Part shown: piece by piece, positions 1-9,472 of the stretch
Layout: every line of letters begins with the position of its first letter
How positions within the stretch are numbered: position 1 is the stretch's first letter
NCBI GenBank assembly: GCA_947465645.1
Contig: CANIBQ010000040.1
Location: 1-42,614 of the forward strand
Reading direction: 5' to 3'
DNA from: Acidobacteriota bacterium
Lineage (GTDB): Bacteria > Acidobacteriota > Vicinamibacteria > Vicinamibacterales > UBA2999
DNA: 42,614 nucleotides
The notes under the pieces: model-generated
What the model was told of the DNA's origin: nothing
The model's database searches: none
Seen by the model: the letters and a program-made list of their open reading frames with translations, nothing else
Position numbers and translations under genes: made by a program

Positions 1-744
1 GGCCATTCCAAGTGGCACACGATCAAGCATAAGAAGGGCGCCGCCGACGCCAAGCGCGGCAAGATCTTCACCCGCATCATCAAGGAATTGTCGGTCGCGG
101 CCCGCAGCGGCGGCGGCGATGTCGACATGAACCCGCGTCTGCGGACGATCGTCGCCGACGCCAAGGCGAACAACATGCCGCGCGAGAACATCGAGCGCGC
201 CATTCGCCGCGGCACGGGCGAGGAACCCGGCGTCCACTACGAAGAAATCATGTACGAGGCGTACGGACCCGGCGGCACGGCCATGCTCATCTCGACGCTG
301 ACCGACAACAAGAACCGCACGGTCGGCGAGATCCGCTTCGTCCTGGGCAAGTTGAACGGCAATCTCGCGGCGGAGAACAGCGTGGCCTGGATGTTCACCA
401 GGAAGGGCCAGGTCATGGTCGAGCGCGCGAAGGTAGACGAGGAGAAACTGCTGGCAGCCGTCCTCGACGCCGGCGCCGACGACATGAATGACGATGAAGG
501 CGGCTTCGAGATCGTCTGCGCTCCCGAGAACTTCGAGGCGGTGCGCGACGCGGTGAAGGCTCTCGGCATCGAGCCCGCCAGCGCCAGCGTCGCGATGATC
601 CCGCAGAACTACGTGAAGCTCGAGGGAAAAGAAGCGCAGCAGATGCTGAAGCTGATGGACGCCCTCGACGACCAGGACGACGTTCAGAACGTGTGGGCGA
701 ACTTCGACATCGAAGAGAAGGAGATCGAGGCGTCGCTCGCGTGA
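1..744 (+). CDS. yebC: YebC/PmpR-family transcriptional or translational regulator, 5' partial
   Basis: The reading frame is open from base 1 and gives 247 residues starting GHSKWHTIKHKKG. This is the classic YebC/PmpR N-terminus, so only about two residues (Met-Ala) lie outside the window. The family comprises about 245-250-residue proteins described as DNA-binding regulators and, more recently, as ribosome-associated factors that help translate difficult sequences. The central segment YEEIMYEAYGPGGTAMLI and the acidic C-terminus (ALDDQDDVQNVWANFDIEE) are typical. The stop overlaps the ruvC start by 4 bases (GTGA), the common yebC-ruvC arrangement, so the two genes are probably co-transcribed with ruvA and ruvB. 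Nothing is missing other than the cut start. Confidence 0.95.
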   Translation, partial: GHSKWHTIKHKKGAADAKRGKIFTRIIKELSVAARSGGGDVDMNPRLRTIVADAKANNMPRENIERAIRRGTGEEPGVHYEEIMYEAYGPGGTAMLISTLTDNKNRTVGEIRFVLGKLNGNLAAENSVAWMFTRKGQVMVERAKVDEEKLLAAVLDAGADDMNDDEGGFEIVCAPENFEAVRDAVKALGIEPASASVAMIPQNYVKLEGKEAQQMLKLMDALDDQDDVQNVWANFDIEEKEIEASLA

Positions 745-1364
745 GGATTTTCGGCATCGACCCCGGCTCCGAGCGCACCGGCTACGGCTGCGTGGAGACG
801 GATGGTCGGCGCCACACGCTCGTCGGCTGCGGCGCCATCACGGCGCTCGCCGGCGACGCCTTCCCGCAGCGCCTGGCGAAGATCCACCGGGAGCTCGCGG
901 CGCTCCTCGAGACGTGGCGCCCCGACTGCGTCGCCATCGAGAGCCTGTTTCACGCCAACAACGTCCGCAGCGCCCTGAAGCTGGGGCACGCGCGCGGCGT
1001 CGCGATGCTGGCCGCCGTCGAAGCGGGCTGCCCGGTCGTCGAATACACGCCGGCGGAGATCAAGCGGGCCGTCGTCGGTTACGGCCGAGCCGAGAAGCAC
1101 CAGGTGGGGCAGATGGTGAAGCTGCTGCTCGGGCTCGAGACGCCGCCGTCGCCGCACGACGCCGCCGACGCGCTGGCGGTGGCGATCTGTCACCTGCACT
1201 CGATGCCGCCTCCGGGATTGCGGAGCGATGCATCGATTGTGGAGGCGGACCGTCCCGCCTCCGCCGAAGGCTCCGGCGAGGCTGGCCGAAGCGCGCGAAG
1301 GCCGCAGGTCCGGCTGCCGAAGCCCAAGACCTGGCGGCAGTACCGGCCACCTGCCATCGGATGA
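741..1364 (+). CDS. ruvC: Crossover junction endodeoxyribonuclease RuvC
   Basis: RuvC is the Holliday-junction resolvase that cuts the four-way junction held by RuvAB. The GTG start at 741 gives MRIFGIDPGSERTGYG and 207 residues. The four expected catalytic acids are visible: D7 in the first strand, E67 in VAIESLF, and D140 and D143 in SPHDAADALAVA. The order yebC-ruvC-ruvA-ruvB, with 4-base overlaps on both sides, supports one operon. The odd part is the C-terminal tail after about residue 151. It is long, rich in Arg, Ala and Pro, and encoded by a dispersed repeat (bases 1232-1318). The catalytic domain is complete before it, so the protein should be active. Confidence 0.96.
   Translation: MRIFGIDPGSERTGYGCVETDGRRHTLVGCGAITALAGDAFPQRLAKIHRELAALLETWRPDCVAIESLFHANNVRSALKLGHARGVAMLAAVEAGCPVVEYTPAEIKRAVVGYGRAEKHQVGQMVKLLLGLETPPSPHDAADALAVAICHLHSMPPPGLRSDASIVEADRPASAEGSGEAGRSARRPQVRLPKPKTWRQYRPPAIG
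1232..1318 (+). repeat. Repeat-derived insert in the ruvC tail
   Basis: The left end (1232-1252) matches bases 22822-22842 inside the hydroxyacid dehydrogenase gene at 19 of 21 positions. The right end (CAGGTCCGGCTGC, 1306-1318) matches 22845-22857 exactly. In the dehydrogenase the two halves are 2 bases apart. Here about 53 bases with further inverted motifs (GGAGGCGGA/TCCCGCCTCC, CGCCGAAGGCTCCGGCG) separate them. The repeat is read in frame as the low-complexity tail of RuvC. Confidence 0.65.
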
Positions 1365-1957
1365 TCGCATTTCTTCGCGGCCGGGTTCTCGATAAACAAC
1401 CGAACAGGATCACCGTCGACGTGCAGGGCGTTGGCTACGAAGTCCACGTGCCGCTTTCGACCTACTACGACGTGGGTGAAGAGGGCGGGGAGATTGCGCT
1501 TCGCGTGCACACGCACGTCCGCGAAGAATCGATTCAGCTGTATGGCTTCCTGACGACGCTGGAGCAGCAGCTCTTCGAGCGATTGATCGGGATCAGCGGC
1601 ATCGGACCCAAGCTCGCGATCGCCGTGCTCTCCGGCATCGACAGCGCTGAGCTTGTCGGCGCGGTGCAGCGCGGCGACGTCGTGCGCCTGACCAGCGTGC
1701 CGGGGATTGGCCGCAAGACGGCCGAGCGGATCGTCCTCGAATTGAAGGATCGGCTCGCGCAGCTCGTCATACCCGCGGGCGCGGTCGCTGCCGCATCGCC
1801 AGCCGATCGACTGCGCGCCGATCTGCTCTCGGCGCTCCAGAACCTGGGCTATCATCGGCCGCTGGCGGACAAAGCGGTCGATGCCGCGCTCAAGGGCGCG
1901 GGCGACGCGACGTTCGAGACGGCACTTCGAGGCGCACTACGGGAGCTCATGAGATAG
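1361..1957 (+). CDS. ruvA: Holliday junction branch migration protein RuvA
   Basis: RuvA binds the Holliday junction as a tetramer and loads the RuvB motor. The ATG at 1361 overlaps the ruvC stop (ATGA). The 198-residue product starts MIAFLRGRV, the usual RuvA N-terminus of the OB-fold domain. Two helix-hairpin-helix motifs follow, ISGIGPKLA and VPGIGRKTAERIV, which contact DNA. After a flexible Ala-rich linker, the C-terminal domain (LLSALQNLGYHRPLADKAVDAAL) is the part known to bind RuvB. The length matches the family (about 190-205 residues). The stop at 1957 directly abuts the ruvB GTG. Confidence 0.97.
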   Translation: MIAFLRGRVLDKQPNRITVDVQGVGYEVHVPLSTYYDVGEEGGEIALRVHTHVREESIQLYGFLTTLEQQLFERLIGISGIGPKLAIAVLSGIDSAELVGAVQRGDVVRLTSVPGIGRKTAERIVLELKDRLAQLVIPAGAVAAASPADRLRADLLSALQNLGYHRPLADKAVDAALKGAGDATFETALRGALRELMR

Positions 1958-2974
1958 GTGGACGAGCGCCTGATTACTCCGGGGGTCGTGGACGAGGAAG
2001 CACAGTACGAGGCAGGGCTGCGCCCGCGGACGCTCGCCGAGTACATCGGCCAGGACCGCGTGCGCGACAACCTTCACGTCTCCATCGCCGCCGCGGTCGG
2101 CCGTCGCGAATCGCTCGATCACGTGCTGTTGTACGGGCCGCCCGGCCTGGGCAAGACGACGCTCGCCTACGTCATCGGCAACGAAATGGGCGTACCAGTC
2201 CGCGCGACCGCCGGTCCCGTCATCGAAAAACCCGGTGACCTCGCCGCGATGCTGACCAACCTGCAGGAGCACGAGGTGCTCTTCATCGACGAAATCCACC
2301 GCCTGGCGCCGGCGATCGAGGAAATCCTCTACCCCGCGATGGAGGACTACGAGCTCGACATCATGATCGGCTCGGGTCCCAGCGCCCGCTCGGTCAAGGT
2401 ACCGCTGCAGAAGTTCACGCTGATCGGCGCGACCACGCGTGCGGGGCTGCTCACCGCTCCGTTGCGCGCCCGCTTCGGCATCGTGCATCGCCTGGATTTC
2501 TACGGCGACCGAGACATCGACACTATCGTGCGACGCTCCGCGCGGATCCTGGACGTCGAGGTCGACGCTGCGGCATCGGCCGAAATCGCGCGCCGGTCGA
2601 GAGGCACGCCGCGCATCGCCAACCGGCTGCTGCGCCGCGTGCGCGACTACGCGCAGGTGCGTGCCGACGGCCGCATCAACGCCGAAGTGGCTGCTGCCGC
2701 GATGGAACTGCTCGAGGTCGACGACCACGGGTTCGACGAGGTCGACCGCAAGCTGCTGCGCACGATCATCGACAAGTTCAGCGGCGGCCCCGTGGGCGTC
2801 AACAGCCTGGCCGCCGCGATCAACGAAGAGAAAGACGCCATCGAAGACATGTACGAGCCGTTCCTGATCCAGGCCGGCTTTCTCGACCGCACGCCGAGGG
2901 GGCGCGTCGCGACCGCGCGCGCCTACGAGTACTTCGGCCTAGCCGTCCCCCGGAGGGATTCGACCCTGTGGTAA
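1958..2974 (+). CDS. ruvB: Holliday junction branch migration ATPase RuvB
   Basis: RuvB is the hexameric AAA+ motor that drives branch migration with RuvA. The GTG start immediately follows the ruvA stop. The 338-residue product has Walker [10 protein letters not shown] at residues 60-68, Walker B LFIDEIHR around 108-114, the sensor GATTRAGLL and the arginine-finger segment [11 protein letters not shown]. The C-terminal winged-helix domain ends in the usual [14 protein letters not shown]. The order ruvC-ruvA-ruvB is complete. The last 7 bases overlap the chosen fabH start. Confidence 0.98.
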   Translation: MDERLITPGVVDEEAQYEAGLRPRTLAEYIGQDRVRDNLHVSIAAAVGRRESLDHVLLYGPPGLGKTTLAYVIGNEMGVPVRATAGPVIEKPGDLAAMLTNLQEHEVLFIDEIHRLAPAIEEILYPAMEDYELDIMIGSGPSARSVKVPLQKFTLIGATTRAGLLTAPLRARFGIVHRLDFYGDRDIDTIVRRSARILDVEVDAAASAEIARRSRGTPRIANRLLRRVRDYAQVRADGRINAEVAAAAMELLEVDDHGFDEVDRKLLRTIIDKFSGGPVGVNSLAAAINEEKDAIEDMYEPFLIQAGFLDRTPRGRVATARAYEYFGLAVPRRDSTLW

Positions 2975-3999
2975 TTGCTCCCTTCACGCCGCGCACCGTC
3001 GCGCGCGCCCGCATTTCCAGCATCGCGGCGTACGTGCCGCCGAAGCTCCTCACCAACGCCGATCTCGAGAAGATGGTCGAGACCAACGACGAGTGGATCA
3101 TGCAGCGCGTCGGCATCCGCGAGCGCCACATCGTCGGACCGGGCGTTGCGACCTCCGATCTCGCGAAGGAAGCATCGCTCAAGGCGATCGCGAACGCCGG
3201 GCTGACGCCCGCCGACATCGATTTCATCCTGGTCGCGACGACAACTCCCGACACGCTCTTTCCCAGCACCGCGTGCATCCTTCAGGACAAGATCGGCGCG
3301 TCGCACGCGTGGGGATTCGATCTGATGGCCGCCTGTTCAGGGTTTGCGTACGGCGTGACGACCGCGGCGCAGCTGGTGGCCTCCGGCGCCAGCCGCCGCG
3401 CACTCGTCGTCGGCGCCGACGTGATGTCGAGCATCATCGACTACACCGACCGGACCACGTGCGTGCTGTTCGGCGACGGCGCGGGCGCCGTGGTCCTGGA
3501 GGCGAGCGATGACGAGAACATAGGCATCATCGACTTCGAGAACTACGTCGATGGCAGCGGTGGTCCCGCGCTCTGCATGCCCGCCGGCGGGAGCCGGATG
3601 CCGGCGTCGTTCGAGACTGTCGAAAAGCGCCTGCACTACGTCAAGCAGGACGGGCAGGCGGTGTTCAAGTTCGCGGTGCGGAATATGGAAGAGGTCTGCC
3701 GGCGGCTGCTCGTCCGCAACAAGATCCAGGGCAGCGACATCGACCTGTTCGTGCCTCACCAGGCCAGCCTGCGCATCATCCTCGCAGCGGCGGAGAAGCT
3801 CGGCATGCCGAAGGAGAAGATCGTCATCAACATCGACCGGTTCGGCAACACGACCGCCGGAACGATCCCGCTGGCGCTCAACGATGCGGTCGAATCGGGG
3901 CGGCTCAAGCGCGGCGACCTCGTCCTTCTGGCATCGGTCGGCGCCGGGTTTACCGTCGGCGGCGTGCTCCTGAGGTGGGGGCTGAACCAGAAGCCATAG
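2968..3999 (+). CDS. fabH: Beta-ketoacyl-ACP synthase III
   Basis: FabH starts fatty-acid synthesis by condensing acetyl-CoA (or a branched acyl-CoA) with malonyl-ACP. The catalytic triad is visible: Cys123 in [10 protein letters not shown], His264 in VPHQAS and Asn294 in RFGNTTAGT. The GTG start at 2968 gives 343 residues. A GGAGGG at 2952-2957, 10 bases upstream, supports this start. It adds about 15 residues before the usual [14 protein letters not shown] beginning, so a later start cannot be excluded. There is no acpP, fabD or fabG beside it; the gene simply follows ruvB with a 7-base overlap. Confidence 0.95.
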   Translation: MVIAPFTPRTVARARISSIAAYVPPKLLTNADLEKMVETNDEWIMQRVGIRERHIVGPGVATSDLAKEASLKAIANAGLTPADIDFILVATTTPDTLFPSTACILQDKIGASHAWGFDLMAACSGFAYGVTTAAQLVASGASRRALVVGADVMSSIIDYTDRTTCVLFGDGAGAVVLEASDDENIGIIDFENYVDGSGGPALCMPAGGSRMPASFETVEKRLHYVKQDGQAVFKFAVRNMEEVCRRLLVRNKIQGSDIDLFVPHQASLRIILAAAEKLGMPKEKIVINIDRFGNTTAGTIPLALNDAVESGRLKRGDLVLLASVGAGFTVGGVLLRWGLNQKP

Positions 4000-4029
4000 G
4001 TCGGCATTGGTGGCTTGCGCTGTGCTTAT

Positions 4030-4530
4030 ATGGCCCGACCGCGCGTCACCCGCCTCCGACAGCACACGACCGGACAAACGCAGAGGCTTGAAGCCCTGCG
4101 AGGCATCTCGCGCCTCCTCGACTCGGCGTTCCTCGTGCCAGGGACCAACTACCGGATCGGTCTCGATCCGATCCTCGGATTGATCCCGGGCATCGGAGAT
4201 CTCGTCTCGCCGCTTTTCACGATCGGCCTGCTCTGGCAGGGCCGCGACCTGGGCCTTCCGCGCGTCATCCAGCTACGGATGATCTTCAACGTCGCCATCG
4301 ACACGCTGCTTGGCGTGGTTCCGCTCGTCGGCGACCTGTTCGATTTCGCGTGGAAGGCGAACGACAAGAACATGGCGATGCTCGAAGAGTACGCCTACGA
4401 AGAGAAGCCCGCCTCGGCCCACGACTGGTTCTTCGTCGCGGGGTTCACGCTGCTCCTTCTCGTCATGGCGGCGGTTCCGCTCGTCCTGGCGGGCTGGCTG
4501 ATCGCAGCGCTCGGACGCATACTGACGTAA
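4030..4530 (+). CDS. DUF4112 membrane protein
   Basis: This is a 166-residue protein of unknown function that matches my recollection of the DUF4112 family. It has a basic N-terminus, then LEALRGISRLLDSAFLVPGTNYRIGLDP. Two similar hydrophobic Gly/Pro-rich segments follow (DPILGLIPGIGDLVSPL and DTLLGVVPLVGDLFDFAWKAND), and a strong C-terminal transmembrane segment (FTLLLLVMAAVPLVLAGWLIAAL). The ATG at 4030 is preferred over the in-frame TTG at 4015 because it starts a basic N-terminus. The gene lies 30 bases after fabH. Its stop is 14 bases before the inverted repeat at 4545. Confidence 0.85.
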   Translation: MARPRVTRLRQHTTGQTQRLEALRGISRLLDSAFLVPGTNYRIGLDPILGLIPGIGDLVSPLFTIGLLWQGRDLGLPRVIQLRMIFNVAIDTLLGVVPLVGDLFDFAWKANDKNMAMLEEYAYEEKPASAHDWFFVAGFTLLLLVMAAVPLVLAGWLIAALGRILT

Positions 4531-4544
4531 TCGTGGCGTCGGCA

Positions 4545-4635
4545 AAATGGGGTCGGGAGTCATTTTTCGAGGACACACCGAAGAAGAAGGACCTAACGGC
4601 GAAGCGTCCTCGAAAAATGACTCCCGACCCCATTT
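4545..4635. repeat. MITE/REPIN-like element with perfect 30-bp inverted arms
   Basis: Bases 4545-4574 and 4606-4635 are perfect reverse complements of each other (30 of 30), separated by a 31-base centre. The arms begin AAATGGGGTCGGGAGTCATT. I recall similar GGGGTC...GACCCC repeats as dispersed palindromes linked to REP-associated Y1 transposases; this is not verified here. No transposase lies in the window, so this would be a non-autonomous copy. The right arm contains the ATG (4617) used by the next gene. The structure could also act as a strong hairpin in RNA. Confidence 0.8.
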
Positions 4636-5264
4636 ACCGGGTCTTCCTGTTGTCGCCGGCCAATTGCGGCGGCATCCGCGCGGGCATGATGACCTCGCCG
4701 GCGGCGGGCTTCGCGCTCGCGCGCCAACTGCAAGGCGGCGACGGCGCGCCGCTCGGTGATGTCTTCAGCTTCGTGAGCGGGTTGTACTTTCGCGGCAAGC
4801 TCGCCTATGCCCGCCGCTTTGCGCGCCCGCCCGATCCGGACGATCCGGTCGTTGCGGGTGGGGTGCTCGTCATGACGCCCAGCGCGGGTCTCCGCGCCGT
4901 CGACACCCTGGTCACGCTCGACTCATTCCGCGGGTTCGCGCGCACCGACGTGGACCTGGGCATCGCCGCGTACCGGACGCCGCTCGAGCACAGCTCGAGG
5001 GCCCTGCACGCGGCGCTCGCGCCGGATTGCGAGGTCGTCCTCCTTGGCAGCATCGCGTCCGGAAAGTACGTCGACCTGCTGATGCCGATCTTCGGCGAGC
5101 GGTTGATGTTTCCGTCAGAATTCGTGGGCCGGGGCGACATGAGCCGGGGCGGATTGATGCTTCGTTGCGTCGCGGCCAACCTCGAACTGGAGTACGTGCC
5201 GCTCGCCGGAGCGATCCGGCACGGCCAACGCCCGCCCAGACTGGAACCGCTGAGGAAACGGTGA
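4617..5264 (+). CDS. Conserved protein of unknown function
   Basis: The 215-residue product starts MTPDPIYRVFLLSPANCGGIRAG. I recognise the general pattern 'YxxFLxSPA...GDVFSFxSGLYFRGKLAYA...VVLLGSIASGKYVD' from uncharacterised bacterial proteins but cannot assign a function. LLGSIASGKYVDLLMPIFG looks like a short nucleotide- or phosphate-binding loop, which is only a suggestion. The ATG lies inside the right arm of the inverted repeat at 4545-4635, so the first five or six codons are repeat-derived. The stop overlaps the ligD-like start by 4 bases (GTGA), so the two genes are probably translated together. Confidence 0.75.
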   Translation: MTPDPIYRVFLLSPANCGGIRAGMMTSPAAGFALARQLQGGDGAPLGDVFSFVSGLYFRGKLAYARRFARPPDPDDPVVAGGVLVMTPSAGLRAVDTLVTLDSFRGFARTDVDLGIAAYRTPLEHSSRALHAALAPDCEVVLLGSIASGKYVDLLMPIFGERLMFPSEFVGRGDMSRGGLMLRCVAANLELEYVPLAGAIRHGQRPPRLEPLRKR

Positions 5265-6211
5265 AGGTCCTCGTCCCCACCGACATCGACAACACGACGC
5301 TGACCGTCGCCGGGCGCGAGGTGCGGCTGACGAACCTGCGGAAGCCCTTCTGGCCCGAGCGGGGCATTACCAAGGGCGCGCTGATCCAGTACTACGCCGA
5401 CGTAGCGGCCGCGCTGCTGCCGCACATCCAGGATCGCGCGATGGTCATGAAGCGCTACCCGCATGGTGCCGCGGGGCCCTTTTTCTTCATGAAGCGCGCG
5501 CCAGTGCCGAGGCCGTCCTGGATCAGAACCTGTGCGATCCACCAAGGCTCGGGCAACATCATCGACTTCCCGGTGATCGACGACGTCGCGTCGCTGCTGT
5601 GGGTCATCAACCTCGGATGCATCGATCTCAACCAGTGGTACGCGAAGTGCGACGACGTGGACCGGCCGGACTACGTGCACTTCGACCTCGACCCCGGCGA
5701 CGGCGCGACCTTCGACCAGGTTCGCGAGTGCGCGCTGATCGTTCGCGATGCACTCGAGACGTTGAAGATGAAGCCGCTGGTGAAAACCAGCGGATCGAAG
5801 GGGATGCACGTCTACGTGCCGATCGTGCGCGGGCCCGTCCAGAAGACCGTCTGGACGTTTGCCAAGGCGCTCGCCGTGGAACTGGCCTCGCGCCATCCCG
5901 CGTTGATGACGTCGGAGTATCGCGTCGCCAAGCGCCCGAGGGGGCGCGTCCTCGTCGACTACAACCAGAACGCATGGGGTCGAACGCTCGCGAGCATCTA
6001 CTCGGTGCGGCCGACACCCTTGGCGACCGTGTCGACGCCGCTGACATGGAAGGAAGTCGCGGCCGGCGCCAGGATCGAGGACTTCCGGCTCGACAACGTC
6101 CGCGAGCGAATCAGCAGGACCGGCGACCTCTGGAAGCCGCTCCTGGCGGCGCGGGGGCGCACCAGCCTCGAGGCGTTCGTTACTCCCCGAGCAGCTCGGA
6201 AACCGGTGTGA
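5261..6211 (+). CDS. ligD: LigD polymerase-domain (PolDom) primase-polymerase, stand-alone
   Basis: This is an archaeo-eukaryotic-primase-type polymerase domain, as found in LigD of bacterial non-homologous end joining. It fills gaps and can add ribonucleotides at breaks. The 316-residue product shows VRLTNLRKPFWPERGITKG near the N-terminus, the metal-binding D142-x-D144 in HFDLDPGD, KTSGSKGMHVYVP at 175-187, and the third acid D233 in VLVDYNQN. Only the polymerase domain is present. No ATP-dependent ligase domain, phosphoesterase domain or Ku gene is visible nearby; these may be elsewhere in the genome. The GTG start overlaps the previous gene, and the 3' end overlaps the convergent AI-2E gene by 32 bases. 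Confidence 0.9.
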   Translation: MKVLVPTDIDNTTLTVAGREVRLTNLRKPFWPERGITKGALIQYYADVAAALLPHIQDRAMVMKRYPHGAAGPFFFMKRAPVPRPSWIRTCAIHQGSGNIIDFPVIDDVASLLWVINLGCIDLNQWYAKCDDVDRPDYVHFDLDPGDGATFDQVRECALIVRDALETLKMKPLVKTSGSKGMHVYVPIVRGPVQKTVWTFAKALAVELASRHPALMTSEYRVAKRPRGRVLVDYNQNAWGRTLASIYSVRPTPLATVSTPLTWKEVAAGARIEDFRLDNVRERISRTGDLWKPLLAARGRTSLEAFVTPRAARKPV

Positions 6212-7331
6212 GATCGTCGATCCGGTCGCAGCAGGCCTTGACGGCGACGAGCATCGGCACCGCGAGCAGCGTGCCCCACAAGCCCCACACGAAGGTCCAG
6301 AAAATCAGCCCGATGAAGACCGCGACCTCGTTCGTACGCGCGGTGCGGCTCGTGAGCCACGGCGTCAGCAGCCATCCCTCCGCGCTGGTGATCGCCAGGG
6401 AGATGCCGGCGACGTAGGCACCCATTCCGACAGTATTGAACTGCAGGAACGCCACGATGAAGGTGCCGGCGGCGACGATGACCGGCCCGAAGTAGGGAAT
6501 GCTGTTGACCACTCCGGCCGCGACGCCCCAGGCCGCCGCCTGCTCGAGGCCGACCGCCCTGAAGGCGAGCCAGGTCGCCACACCCACGACGATGCTGGTC
6601 ACGATGCGCACGAACAGGAAGCGCGAGATCTGCGTGTTGATCTCGCTGAGGATCTGCACCGTGATGCGCTTCTTCTCGAGTGATGGCCCCGCTATCTTGA
6701 CGAGCTTGCGCTTGAACAGATCGCCCGACGCGAGCAGGAAGAAGACGAAGAAGAGGACGAGAATGGCCTGCCCGGCGAAGGCCATCAGGCCCGCGGAGCC
6801 CCACGACAGATACTCGCGGATGTCGATCGCCGGTTCCTCGATCTGCACCCGCTGCACGCCGCGCGGCGCAGGATTGGACCCTGTAGCCTCGTCCGCGGTT
6901 TTCTGCAGTTCTTCCGCCGCTTTCTGCACCTGTTGCATGGCGCCGCCGTCCCGTTGGTCGCGCCGGAGCGCCACGCGCAGGTGAGCCGCCGCGTCGGGTA
7001 ACTCGGCCACGATCGCCGCGGCGTCGTCTGACAGCGAGTAGGCCCCGTAGCCCACCGAGCCCGCGAGCAGCGCCATCACCAGCGCGGAACCGACGACGCG
7101 CGGAACGTTGATGCGCATCAGCCATGCGACGATGGGCTCGAGCGCATAGCTGATCAGCACGCTCAGCACGATCGGAATGAAGACTTCCCGCGCCCACGAG
7201 AGCATCCACATCGCCGCGGCGAATGCCACGATCGTCGGCGCAACGCTGCGGAAGGTGACGTCGATGGGCGACGTCGTTTCGCCCTGCGGCGCTGCCGGGT
7301 GTTTCAGGACCGTTCGCGCGGGAATGCTCAT
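6180..7331 (-). CDS. AI-2E family transporter-like membrane protein
   Basis: The 383-residue membrane protein has the architecture of the AI-2E/PerM family. It has an N-terminal pair of transmembrane helices (PTIVAFAAAMWMLSWAREVFIPIVLSVLISYALEPIV) and another near residue 75. A soluble helical stretch rich in Glu, Ala and Gln follows. The conserved C-terminal block contains INTQISRFLFVRIVTSIVVG, NSIPYFGPVIVAAGTFIVAFL, ITSAEGWLLTPWL and IFWTFVWGLWGTLLAVPMLV. Members are proposed exporters of small molecules or ions; the substrate here is unknown. The ATG at 7331 lies 10 bases after the stop of the flavoprotein gene on the same strand, so the two form an operon. The 3' end runs into ligD. Confidence 0.9.
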   Translation of the reverse strand: MSIPARTVLKHPAAPQGETTSPIDVTFRSVAPTIVAFAAAMWMLSWAREVFIPIVLSVLISYALEPIVAWLMRINVPRVVGSALVMALLAGSVGYGAYSLSDDAAAIVAELPDAAAHLRVALRRDQRDGGAMQQVQKAAEELQKTADEATGSNPAPRGVQRVQIEEPAIDIREYLSWGSAGLMAFAGQAILVLFFVFFLLASGDLFKRKLVKIAGPSLEKKRITVQILSEINTQISRFLFVRIVTSIVVGVATWLAFRAVGLEQAAAWGVAAGVVNSIPYFGPVIVAAGTFIVAFLQFNTVGMGAYVAGISLAITSAEGWLLTPWLTSRTARTNEVAVFIGLIFWTFVWGLWGTLLAVPMLVAVKACCDRIDDLTPVSELLGE

Positions 7332-7341
7332 CGAGCCCCGT

Positions 7342-8244
7342 TCAGGTTTGCACCGCCAGCCCGCTTCTGGCCTGCAGCGCCTTGTTGATGGCGACGGCGG
7401 CCTTCGCGCCTTCCGCCGCGGCCACGACAACGAACTGGACGTCCCGGGACGCATCACCGACGACATACAGCCCCGGGACCCGTGTGTGGCCGAGAAGATC
7501 CGTCTTGACCACGCCCTTGTATGTGACCTCGCACCCGAGCTTGCGGGGCAGATCGCTCTGAGGGCTCTGTCCTGCGGAGAAGAAGATCCGCTCGCATGCG
7601 ACGGTCTCGCCGCTGGCGAAGACGACCTGGCGCACCTGGCCTTGCTCGTGATCGATGCGCGCGATGGCCTGCTCGTGGACGGCGACGGCGTGCTGCGCCA
7701 GATGGCGGCGATGCCGGGAGCCGATCCGGCGGCCGTTCGAACAGATGATGACGCGGTCGCTCCACGTCGTGAGCGACAGTCCGAGGCCTGATGCGGCCGC
7801 ACCCGCACCGATGACGACGATCGTGGTGTCGCGCGACTCCCAGCCGTCACAGTAGGGGCAATGATGGACGCTGATGCCGTAGCATTCGTTGATCCCGGGG
7901 ATTTCAGGGATGTGGTCTCGAACGCCGGTGGCCACGAGGACCGTACGAGCCGATATTCGCTCACCGGTCGCCAGGCTGACATCGAAACCGTCCGCGATGC
8001 ACGCGATACCGGTGACTTCGAGGTCGCGGGTTTCGATTGCATAGGGGCGCAGCTCTTCGCGTCCGAGGCGCAGGAGCTCGAGCGGCGGCGTCCCGTCGCG
8101 GGTGAGATACCCATGCAGGTGGCGAGACGCGGCGTTTCGCGGCCGGCCGGTGTCGAACAGGACGACCGTCCGGCGGCATCGGCCCAGCACCAGCGCGGCG
8201 CTCAACCCTGCGGGTCCCCCTCCGACGATGACGACGTCGAACAC
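7342..8244 (-). CDS. Thioredoxin-reductase-like NAD(P)/FAD oxidoreductase
   Basis: The 300-residue flavoprotein has the two-nucleotide-fold layout of the thioredoxin reductase family. It shows an FAD dinucleotide motif GGGPAG at 8-13, a CPYC redox pair at 129-132 followed by DG, a second Rossmann motif GAGAAA near 146, and the C-terminal FAD motif VPGLYVVGDAS. TrxB usually has CATC or CAVC at the redox site. The CPYC form with DGWESRD is seen in TrxB-like proteins whose partner is not always thioredoxin, so I do not name it trxB. The GTG at 8244 (MFDVVIVGG) is preferred; a TTG slightly upstream is possible. It is divergent from queA across 75 bases. Confidence 0.88.
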   Translation of the reverse strand: MFDVVIVGGGPAGLSAALVLGRCRRTVVLFDTGRPRNAASRHLHGYLTRDGTPPLELLRLGREELRPYAIETRDLEVTGIACIADGFDVSLATGERISARTVLVATGVRDHIPEIPGINECYGISVHHCPYCDGWESRDTTIVVIGAGAAASGLGLSLTTWSDRVIICSNGRRIGSRHRRHLAQHAVAVHEQAIARIDHEQGQVRQVVFASGETVACERIFFSAGQSPQSDLPRKLGCEVTYKGVVKTDLLGHTRVPGLYVVGDASRDVQFVVVAAAEGAKAAVAINKALQARSGLAVQT

Positions 8245-8319
8245 AACCGCGTGGGAGTGCAAGAGCTCGGCCACGGAATGCCGAGCTGGCACGCGCGTCG
8301 AGTATCTTGGTCTGGCCCG

Positions 8320-9426
<1,107 letters not shown>

Positions 9427-9472
9427 GCATTCTCCGTGTATCCGTGGCCCGTCTCGGGTGAGAATGGCGCCG

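Noticed and set aside
6180..8114. A single 644-codon minus-strand protein joining the AI-2E region with upstream sequence
   Set aside because: The part upstream of base 7331 is antisense-like low-complexity sequence overlapping the real flavoprotein gene. The family start is the ATG at 7331.
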